Positions 7,561 to 12,196 of a stretch of 12,196 bases of DNA are shown piece after piece. The stretch lies in assembly GCA_028708195.1 (NCBI GenBank), contig JAQVZK010000031.1, positions 1-12,196 of the forward strand, in the 5' to 3' direction. The position numbers were made by a program, and so were the translations under genes. The notes beneath the pieces were generated by a model. The model was not told the origin of the DNA and made no database searches. It was given only the letters and a program-made list of their open reading frames with translations. Numbering within the stretch: the stretch's first letter is position 1; each line of letters begins with the position of its first letter. The stretch is from Desulfovibrio sp. (GTDB taxonomy: Bacteria > Desulfobacterota > Desulfovibrionia > Desulfovibrionales > Desulfovibrionaceae).

Positions 7561-7590
7561 ACGCTACAGCCGTTTACCCGGCCTTGTCAA
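7561..7590 (-). promoter_or_regulatory. Candidate promoter of the ilv leader-ilvBN transcript
   Basis: A perfect TTGACA (7590-7585, minus strand), 18-base spacer, then TAGCGT (7566-7561, 3/6 match). The predicted start near 7554 is only a few bases from the leader ATG at 7550, so either the leader peptide is nearly leaderless or the true -10 differs. Confidence 0.45.
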
Positions 7591-7600
7591 CAGATTTGCA

Positions 7601-7613
7601 ACAGGGATCCTGT
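7601..7613. promoter_or_regulatory. 13-bp inverted repeat upstream of the ilv promoter
   Basis: ACAGG-GAT-CCTGT has perfect 5-bp arms 10 bases upstream of the TTGACA. It could be an activator/repressor site or the weak end-hairpin of the preceding gene; no T tract supports the latter. Confidence 0.25.
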
Positions 7614-7634
7614 CTCACGGTAGCGGGCCTGCCG

Positions 7635-7916
7635 CTATTTGCCCTTCTTGCCCTTCTTGCCACTGACACCGGGGGTTGGCAAAAGCCGCACCGCGCGCAC
7701 TTCGTCGATACGCCTTTTGTCCATACGGGTAATCTCCAGGTTCCAGCCCTGATACGTCAGGCTCTCGCCCTTTTCAGGTATGCGGCCAAGCCTCTCCAGA
7801 ATAAATCCGGCCAGCGTTGCGCTGTCGAGGCGCTTGGGCAGGCTGATGCCAAGCCAACTGGCAAAAAGGTCAACCGTAAGCCGCCCCGGCATGACCCAAC
7901 TGCCGTCAGGGCGGCG
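7635..7916 (-). pseudogene. C-terminal CorC_HlyC-type domain of the TerC-CBS gene, downstream of in-frame TGA
   Basis: These 93 codons continue the reading frame of the TerC-CBS gene directly after its TGA (7919-7917), without frameshift or further stop, to TAG 7637-7635. The translation starts RRPDGSWVMPGRLTVD and contains TLAGFILERLGRIPEKGE and MDKRRIDEV, the hallmark of the transporter-associated CorC_HlyC domain that ends YoaE/YegH/CorC proteins. It finishes with a GKKGKKGK tail encoded by a 9-base tandem repeat (7641-7661). Family proteins carry this domain on the same chain. So this is the separated or read-through end of one gene, not an independent gene; internal ATG 7892 has no ribosome site. 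Whether it is translated is unknown. No intrinsic terminator with a T tract follows. Confidence 0.8.
7880..7916 (-). other. Bipartite hairpin immediately 3' of the in-frame TGA (SECIS-like geometry)
   Basis: One base after the TGA, GCCGCCC (7915-7909) pairs perfectly with GGGCGGC (7886-7880). After a three-base bulge TGA, CGGCA (7905-7901) pairs with TGCCG (7891-7887) around the nine-base loop GTTGGGTCA. The upper stem begins 12 bases after the TGA and the loop 17 bases after. The pairing is seen directly; any decoding role is speculative, and GC-rich coding DNA can form such stems by chance. Confidence 0.4.
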
Positions 7917-9233
7917 TCAGGCCTCGGGCCCGGCGGGCATGTCGCCCATCTGCCCGGCCAGCACGCTCAAAAGCTCCGCCGGGGTGATGACACCCACAAC
8001 GCTGCCGTATTCATCGCGCACAAAGGCCAGTGGCGTGGGGTGGGTGCGAAAGTCCTCCATAATCACGGGCAGGGGCGTATGCTCAAAGATTGTGGGGGCG
8101 GGCCGGATGAAGTTTTTCAGATCCCATTTGTCAGAGGGGTGTTCGTCCTGACGCAAAAGGATGTCGCCGGGGTGCACCACCCCAAGCACTTCATCGGTAT
8201 CACGCCGCAGCACGGGCAGCCATGCCAGGCGCGAGGCCGCGGCCTGTTGGCTCACAGTATCCCGGTCGGCATTGCTGTCTATCCAGCCTACACGCTGGCG
8301 CGGCACCATGATGAACCGGGCGGTACGGCCGCCAAGGCGGATGACGCGGGCCAGCATGGCCCGTTCTTCTGGCGCGAACAGCAGTTCCTTGGTTTCACCG
8401 GCCAGGGCGGCGGCGTCGAGTTGGGTGTCGCCCTGCCCGGGCGCGCTGCCGCCCAGAATGTTCAGAATCACGCGGGCCGTGGACTCGCGCATGTCACGCA
8501 TGCTGAAACGCCTGCGGCGGTTGCGCAGTGCCCACTGGTTGCACATTTCGACCATGAGGGAAAAGACAATGGCCGCGTACATGTAGCCCTTGGGAATATG
8601 GAAGCCCAAACCGTCGGCTAGCAGACTCAGGCCGATCATGAGCAAAAAGCCCAGACACAGCACAATGATTGTGGGGTGGCGCTCCATAAAGGCAAGCAGG
8701 GGGCCTGCGGCCATGACCATGATGGCCATCGCAAAAACCACGGCCAGCATCATGATGGAGACATGGTCCACCATGCCCACCGCCGTGATGATGGAGTCCA
8801 GCGAAAATACGGCGTCCAGCACCACCACCTGAAAAATGACCTGCCAGAATCCGGCATGGTGTTCGGTCTCACCCGCGTATCTGCCGCTGTGGCCTTCGAG
8901 CCGGTCGTGCAGCTCCATGGTGCCCTTGAGCAGTAAAAAGACGCCCCCGGCCATGAGTATGAGGTCGCGGGCTGAAAAGCCGTGCCCCCCAAGCTCAAAG
9001 AGCGGTGTGGTCAGTGTGGCCAGACGGGCCATGACGGTAAGCAGCACAATGCGCATGAGCAGAGCCAGACCAAGCCCCACCAGGAAGGCCTGGCGCTTGC
9101 GGTCGCCGGGCAACCTTCCCACAAGAATGGAAATGAAGACCAGGTTGTCCACACCAAGCACGACTTCCAAGAGCACAAGGGTGCCCAGACCAGCCCAGGC
9201 GGAGAGATGCGTTACCCATGAAAAATCAAGCAT
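7917..9233 (-). CDS. TerC-family membrane protein with CBS pair (YoaE/YegH-like), ends at in-frame TGA
   Basis: Inner-membrane protein of the TerC-CBS-CorC type. Residues 1-235 form the TerC membrane domain, with six or seven hydrophobic helices and the acidic signatures LLEVVLGVDNLVFI (Glu23, Asp29) and LDAVFSLDSI (Asp140, Asp146). A basic linker (RNRRRRF) leads to a CBS pair at about 305-362 and 376-428. TerC relatives are linked to metal, particularly manganese, export; the substrate here is unknown. ATG 9233 has a GAGG ribosome site 9 bases upstream. Family proteins are about 520-530 residues; this frame stops at 438, but with the region beyond the TGA the gene is 532 codons, exactly as expected. 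The TGA thus removes the CorC_HlyC domain. Either a nonsense mutation, a sequence error, or recoding explains it. Confidence 0.92.
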   Translation of the reverse strand: MLDFSWVTHLSAWAGLGTLVLLEVVLGVDNLVFISILVGRLPGDRKRQAFLVGLGLALLMRIVLLTVMARLATLTTPLFELGGHGFSARDLILMAGGVFLLLKGTMELHDRLEGHSGRYAGETEHHAGFWQVIFQVVVLDAVFSLDSIITAVGMVDHVSIMMLAVVFAMAIMVMAAGPLLAFMERHPTIIVLCLGFLLMIGLSLLADGLGFHIPKGYMYAAIVFSLMVEMCNQWALRNRRRRFSMRDMRESTARVILNILGGSAPGQGDTQLDAAALAGETKELLFAPEERAMLARVIRLGGRTARFIMVPRQRVGWIDSNADRDTVSQQAAASRLAWLPVLRRDTDEVLGVVHPGDILLRQDEHPSDKWDLKNFIRPAPTIFEHTPLPVIMEDFRTHPTPLAFVRDEYGSVVGVITPAELLSVLAGQMGDMPAGPEA

Positions 9234-9301
9234 ACAGTTATGCCTCGGGGCTGTGCCCCTTCTTTTGGATCAGGCTGGATAAAAAATGTCGGCCTGACCT
9301 G

Positions 9302-9338
9302 AAAAAAAGACAAAAGAGGGCCGAAACCCCCTTTTGTC
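9302..9338 (-). terminator. Rho-independent terminator of rpsB-tsf
   Basis: Read on the minus strand, GACAAAAG/CTTTTGTC arms (9309-9316, 9331-9338) extend by one G-T and three G-C pairs to a 12-bp stem with a six-base loop. Seven T (9308-9302) follow. It lies about 80 bases after the tsf stop and separates tsf from the TerC gene. Confidence 0.92.
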
Positions 9339-9373
9339 AGTAACCTGCTGCGCCCCGAGGGCGTACTATATAT

Positions 9374-9399
9374 GGCCGGACGGGCGAACCCTTCCGGCC
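9374..9399 (-). other. Additional stem-loop just after tsf
   Basis: GGCCGG/CCGGCC (9374-9379, 9394-9399) encloses GGG/CCC around a four-base loop that reads TTCG in the minus-strand RNA. It starts 18 bases after the tsf stop and precedes the true terminator. Without a T tract it is more likely a 3'-end protecting or pausing structure than a terminator. Confidence 0.45.
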
Positions 9400-9417
9400 T
9401 GGGCAAGTCAGATAGCA

Positions 9418-10275
9418 TTATACAGCGGCAAGCTGAATGCGCTCGAAACCGGTGACGGTGATTTCGTCACCAATGGTCTTGCCAGCTTCGCGCACGATGT
9501 CGCTGATGGTTTTTTTGTCGTCACGAATGTAGGGCTGTTCCATCAGGCACACTTCCTTCTGGAACTTCTTCACCGCGCCGTCGGCGATCTTGTCCACGAT
9601 GTTGGCGGGCTTGCCTTCTTCCAGAGCTTTCTGGCGGTAGACTTCGCGTTCGCGCTCCACAGCGGCATGGTCAAGGCTGGCGACATCAAGGGCCATAGGG
9701 CTGGCGGCGGCTACCTGCATGGCGATATTCTTGGCCAGATCCAGCACTTCGGGCTTGGAGGCGCTTTCGGCCTTGCCGCAGGTCAAAAACACCAGCACGC
9801 CGATCTTGTTGTTGGCGTGGATGTACTGACCAATCACAGAGCCTTCGCAAGGCTTGGTGTGACGGGCAAATCTGCCGATCTGCATGTTTTCGCCCACAGA
9901 GGCGATGAGCTGGGTCACTTCTTCACCCATAAGGGCTTCAAGGGCCACAGCGTCAGCGGGGGCATTGTCAAGCACGGTCTTGGCGAGCTGGGCGGCCATA
10001 GCCTGGAACTGCTCGCCACGGGCCACAAAATCGGTTTCGCACAAAAGCGAAGCCATGGCCACCGTCTTGCCGTCATCGCTCAGGGTCACGGTCACAAGAC
10101 CTTCGCTGGTGGCGCGGCCGGACTTTTTGGCAGCCTTGGCCATGCCCTTCTGGCGCAGCCAGTCAACGGCCTTTTCCAGGTCTCCGTCCACTTCCACCAG
10201 AGCTTTTTTGCAATCCATCATGCCCGCGCCGGTCATTTCGCGCAGTTCTTTTACCATTTGAGCGGTGATAGCCAT
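9418..10275 (-). CDS. tsf: Translation elongation factor Ts
   Basis: Guanine-nucleotide exchange factor that regenerates EF-Tu-GTP during elongation. The 285 residues match the E. coli length (283). The N-terminal UBA-like domain contains the family signature region REMTGAGMMDCKKAL (12-26) and LRQKGMAKAAKK. The core begins with LLCETDFVARG (77-87), whose Thr-Asp-Phe-Val insert displaces Mg2+ in EF-Tu. The dimerisation/core repeat and the C-terminal helix follow to TAA 9418-9420. ATG 10275 is chosen because GGAG lies 7 bases upstream and MAITAQMVKELREMTG is the usual start; a TTG extension to 10287 would consume that ribosome site. It follows rpsB by 138 bases on the same strand, the classic rpsB-tsf unit. 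Confidence 0.98.
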   Translation of the reverse strand: MAITAQMVKELREMTGAGMMDCKKALVEVDGDLEKAVDWLRQKGMAKAAKKSGRATSEGLVTVTLSDDGKTVAMASLLCETDFVARGEQFQAMAAQLAKTVLDNAPADAVALEALMGEEVTQLIASVGENMQIGRFARHTKPCEGSVIGQYIHANNKIGVLVFLTCGKAESASKPEVLDLAKNIAMQVAAASPMALDVASLDHAAVEREREVYRQKALEEGKPANIVDKIADGAVKKFQKEVCLMEQPYIRDDKKTISDIVREAGKTIGDEITVTGFERIQLAAV

Positions 10276-10293
10276 TGTATTCTCCAAAATGCG

Positions 10294-10310
10294 TCCGGCC
10301 TGCCGCCGGA
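10294..10310 (-). other. Small hairpin just upstream of the tsf ribosome site
   Basis: TCCGGC/GCCGGA, six perfect pairs with a five-base loop, ends 8 bases before the GGAG (10286-10283). It could influence tsf initiation or simply space the two genes. Confidence 0.35.
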
Positions 10311-10352
10311 GTTATCAAACGTACACTCAAGACGCCCTGCTGCATCCAAACA

Positions 10353-10388
10353 GGGGCAGCGCAGCCATCTAACAGGTTGCGCTGCCCC
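10353..10388 (-). other. Long stem-loop in the rpsB-tsf intergenic region
   Basis: Eleven perfect pairs (10353-10363 with 10378-10388) extend by a G-T and two G-C pairs to a 14-bp stem with an eight-base loop. On the transcript (minus strand) the sequence after it is TGTTTGG, not a real U tract. A partial terminator, pause or RNase processing site that sets the S2:EF-Ts ratio is plausible; full termination would leave tsf unexpressed unless it has its own promoter. Confidence 0.55.
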
Positions 10389-10413
10389 CAAAATGCGAAA
10401 GCAGAAAAGCCGG

Positions 10414-11190
10414 TTATTGGGCGGGAGCAGCTTCGGCCACAGCCTCGGCAGCAGCGGCCTTTTGCATGGCTTCTTCGGCGTTGGATACTTCGCCCTTGTG
10501 GTCCTTGCTCATGGCTTCGCCTTCCATGCAGGCTTCGGCGAAAGAGGCCACAAAAAGCTTGATGGCGCGGATGGCGTCATCATTGCCGGGAATAATGAAG
10601 TCAATGACATCGGGGTCGCAGTTGGTGTCGGTCACGGCCACAATGGGGATGCCGAGCTTGCGGCATTCCTTGACGGCGATGTCTTCACGGTGCGGGTCGA
10701 TGATGAAGGCAAGCTGGGGCAGACGATCCATGTTCTTGATGCCGCCGAGGGTTTGTTCCAGCTTGTTCATTTCGCGTTCCAGAAGCAGAATTTCTTTCTT
10801 CTGGTAGCGGCTGATGCTGCCGTCGGCAAACATGGCTTCCAGCTTCTTCAGGCGGTCAACGCTCTTCTGAATGGTGACAAAGTTGGTGAGCGTGCCGCCC
10901 ATCCAACGGTTGGTCACATAATACTGCCCGGCGCGACCGGCTTCGGCGGCGACGGCTTCTTGAGCCTGGCGCTTGGTGCCGATAAACAGAACCTTGCCGC
11001 CCTTGGCCACAGCGTCCACAACTTTGTCGTGGGCAATGCGGAAGAGCTTTACGGTCTGCTGCAGGTCGATGATATGGATGCCGTTACGCGCGCCGAAAAT
11101 GTAAGGACGCATCTTGGGGTTCCAGCGGCGGGTCTGGTGACCGAAATGCACGCCGGTTTCCAGCATTTGCTTCATGCTGACATAAGCCAT
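10414..11190 (-). CDS. rpsB: 30S ribosomal protein S2
   Basis: Small-subunit ribosomal protein bound at the head-body junction, needed with S1 for initiation. The protein has 258 residues against 241 in E. coli; the excess is a C-terminal tail rich in Ala and Glu ([13 protein letters not shown]...). Diagnostic segments are [22 protein letters not shown] at the N-terminus, [26 protein letters not shown], and [12 protein letters not shown] toward the end. ATG 11190 is supported by GGAGGA 7 bases upstream (11203-11198) and by the family start; the open frame continues to 11481 but the extra residues resemble nothing in S2. It is first in the rpsB-tsf unit, with a structured leader of about 140 bases that might be bound by S2, as in other bacteria. 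Confidence 0.98.
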   Translation of the reverse strand: MAYVSMKQMLETGVHFGHQTRRWNPKMRPYIFGARNGIHIIDLQQTVKLFRIAHDKVVDAVAKGGKVLFIGTKRQAQEAVAAEAGRAGQYYVTNRWMGGTLTNFVTIQKSVDRLKKLEAMFADGSISRYQKKEILLLEREMNKLEQTLGGIKNMDRLPQLAFIIDPHREDIAVKECRKLGIPIVAVTDTNCDPDVIDFIIPGNDDAIRAIKLFVASFAEACMEGEAMSKDHKGEVSNAEEAMQKAAAAEAVAEAAPAQ

Positions 11191-11237
11191 TGGGATTCCT
11201 CCAAAGGGTTGTTTTCTTCCACCCACGCCCTGACCCT

Positions 11238-11264
11238 GCAACCCGATGTTGCGTCTTGACGCAA
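11238..11264 (-). promoter_or_regulatory. Overlapping, mutually exclusive hairpins in the rpsB leader
   Basis: TTGCGTC-TT-GACGCAA (11249-11264) is a 7-bp inverted repeat. GCAAC/GTTGC (11238-11242, 11248-11252) is a second hairpin sharing 11249-11252, so only one can form at a time. They lie 48-74 bases before the rpsB start. An S2-responsive switch is a speculation from position. Confidence 0.35.
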
Positions 11265-11281
11265 AAAGAACGCCGCCACAC

Positions 11282-11310
11282 GCGGCATTCCACCGGGCAC
11301 CCCGGGCCGC
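11282..11310 (-). promoter_or_regulatory. GC-rich stem-loop in the rpsB leader
   Basis: Outer GCGGC/GCCGC (11282-11286, 11306-11310) and inner CCGGG/CCCGG (11293-11297, 11301-11305) with a three-base loop and a six-base bulge on one side. It falls near the 5' end of the predicted rpsB transcript. Confidence 0.4.
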
Positions 11311-11338
11311 TGCCTGGATGTGCTTGATAGAAAGCGAG

Positions 11339-11367
11339 TACATACATGATCGCGCCGCGCTTGGCAA
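11339..11367 (-). promoter_or_regulatory. Candidate rpsB promoter
   Basis: On the minus strand TTGCCA (11367-11362, 5/6), 17-base spacer, then TATGTA (11344-11339, 3/6). Predicted start near 11332. The -35 lies inside a perfect palindrome (11357-11371). Confidence 0.4.
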
Positions 11368-11371
11368 GCGC
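11357..11371. promoter_or_regulatory. 15-bp perfect palindrome over the rpsB -35 region
   Basis: GCGCTTG-G-CAAGCGC, seven perfect pairs around one central base. It covers the predicted -35 hexamer, where a bound dimer would compete with RNA polymerase. No regulator family is recognised with certainty. The remainder of 11372-11565 shows no gene I can support. Confidence 0.4.
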
Positions 11372-11565
11372 TGACGCACTCTTTTTGGCCGGGAGGCGGC
11401 TGCAGAAGACACCGCCCTGTAGTGACGCGCCGCAAATGGTCTTTTCAATACGCAGAATATCATTTTCGCGTGCCGGAGCAAATGGCGGCGCTGTGCCCCT
11501 GATATACAGCAAGACCAGCAGGCATGAGAAATAAAACCCGCGTGACGCGCGGCGGCTTTGGCCCC

Positions 11566-11594
11566 TTTTCAAACATAGCCGCAGCCCTTATAGT
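11566..11594 (+). promoter_or_regulatory. Candidate promoter of the M16 peptidase gene
   Basis: TTTTCA (11566-11571, 4/6), 17-base spacer, TATAGT (11589-11594, 5/6). The predicted start near 11601 leaves a UTR of about 48 bases with an AGGAA ribosome site 6 bases before ATG 11649. Confidence 0.45.
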
Positions 11595-11648
11595 TACCAT
11601 TCATCTATCGCACACATAACACGTCAAAAAATATTTGCAGGAAATATT

Positions 11649-12196
11649 ATGAACAACACCGGCTTTACTCTTGTTACCGAACAGCATCTGCACGAAGTGG
11701 ACGGTACGGCCCGGCTGTGGCTGCACGACGCCACGGGCGCGCAACTGCTTTCCATCAGCAATACCGATGAAAACAAGTGCTTTGGCGTGAGCTTTCGCAC
11801 ACCGCCCACCGACTCCACAGGTGTGGCCCACATTCTTGAGCATTCGGTGCTTTGCGGTTCTGACAAATACCCCGTCAAGGAACCCTTTGTGGAGCTGCTC
11901 AAAGGTTCCCTGCAGACCTTTCTCAATGCCTTTACCTTTCCCGACAAGACCTGCTACCCTGTGGCAAGCTGCAATTTGCGCGATTTTTATAATCTCATCG
12001 ACGTCTACATTGACGCCGTTTTTCACCCGCGCATCAACGAAGACATCCTCAAGCAGGAAGGCTGGCATGTGGAAGCTACAGATGCCGACGCCCCCTGGTC
12101 GTACAAGGGCGTTGTCTATAATGAGATGAAGGGCGTCTATTCCTCACCGGACTCGGTGCTCGCCGAGCAGAGCCAGCAGGCGCTTTTTCCCGATAC
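11649..12196 (+). CDS. M16C family zinc metallopeptidase (PreP/insulinase-like), N-terminal part
   Basis: N-terminal 182 residues of a peptidase that runs past the window end. The inverted zinc motif HILEH (His61, Glu64, His65) and the downstream VVYNEMKGVYSSP segment, with third zinc ligand Glu159, are those of the M16C/presequence-protease group. So are SVLCGSDKYPVKEPF and LNAFTFPDKTCYPV between them. Such enzymes form a clamshell of two halves, about 950-1000 residues in total, and degrade peptides in an enclosed chamber. No signal peptide is visible, so a cytoplasmic peptide scavenger is inferred. ATG 11649 is set by the AGGAA ribosome site upstream. It is transcribed away from rpsB. Confidence 0.95.
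   Translation, partial: MNNTGFTLVTEQHLHEVDGTARLWLHDATGAQLLSISNTDENKCFGVSFRTPPTDSTGVAHILEHSVLCGSDKYPVKEPFVELLKGSLQTFLNAFTFPDKTCYPVASCNLRDFYNLIDVYIDAVFHPRINEDILKQEGWHVEATDADAPWSYKGVVYNEMKGVYSSPDSVLAEQSQQALFPD

Noticed and set aside
7878..7919. Frameshift between the TerC-CBS frame and the CorC domain frame
   Set aside because: Codon counting shows both are in the same frame (7916 to 7892 is a whole number of codons), so the break is a stop codon and not an indel.
7584..8621. 345-codon plus-strand frame opposite the TerC-CBS gene and ilv promoter
   Set aside because: It is antisense to recognisable CBS and CorC domains, and its own translation is low complexity without motifs.
9334..11259. 641-codon open frame on the plus strand, antisense to tsf and rpsB
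   Set aside because: Its length is explained by codon bias of two highly expressed genes on the other strand. The translation resembles no family and the frame spans the intergenic hairpin and terminator.
11191..11481. N-terminal extension of rpsB
   Set aside because: A GGAGGA site and the canonical S2 N-terminus fix the start at 11190; the extension covers the leader hairpins.

Overview
The window is about 12.2 kb of moderately GC-rich bacterial chromosome. The gene content suggests a deltaproteobacterium, most likely a Desulfovibrio-type sulfate reducer. That assignment is an inference from protein character (KMSKS-type TyrRS, AHAS I-type IlvBN, PFK-2/FBPase-2-like enzyme, PreP-like peptidase) and was not tested by a search. 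No mobile element, CRISPR array, tRNA or rRNA gene was seen. Almost everything is core metabolism or housekeeping.

Layout. (1) 1-789, +: 3' two thirds of a tyrosyl-tRNA synthetase gene, closed by a long nested hairpin terminator. (2) 1090-1779, -: an Asp/Glu-racemase family protein, divergent from (3) 1879-3096, +: a two-domain protein strikingly like eukaryotic 6-phosphofructo-2-kinase/fructose-2,6-bisphosphatase. (4) 3474-5234, +: a transmembrane methyl-accepting chemotaxis protein with its own promoter and a textbook terminator. (5) 5373-7342, -: ilvB and ilvN, overlapping by ATGA and encoding an AHAS I-type acetohydroxyacid synthase. Upstream lie a previously unlisted 31-codon leader ORF rich in Ile/Leu/Val codons (7455-7550) and an intrinsic terminator (7396-7428). 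Together these look like an amino-acid attenuator. (6) 7635-9233, -: a YoaE/YegH-type TerC-CBS-CorC membrane protein gene of normal full length, interrupted at codon 439 by one in-frame TGA. The TGA is followed at once by a strong bipartite hairpin. (7) 9418-11190, -: rpsB and tsf, with structured RNA before, between and after them. (8) 11649-12196, +: 5' part of an M16C (PreP-like) zinc metallopeptidase gene.

How the parts relate. ilvBN catalyses and feedback-regulates the first common step of branched-chain amino acid synthesis and appears to sense charging of those tRNAs through its leader. rpsB-tsf and tyrS serve translation. The PFK-2/FBPase-2-like protein, if active, would make and degrade fructose 2,6-bisphosphate, an effector unusual in bacteria. 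The points most worth a second look are the in-frame UGA with its SECIS-like hairpin, the ilv attenuator and the eukaryote-like bifunctional enzyme.
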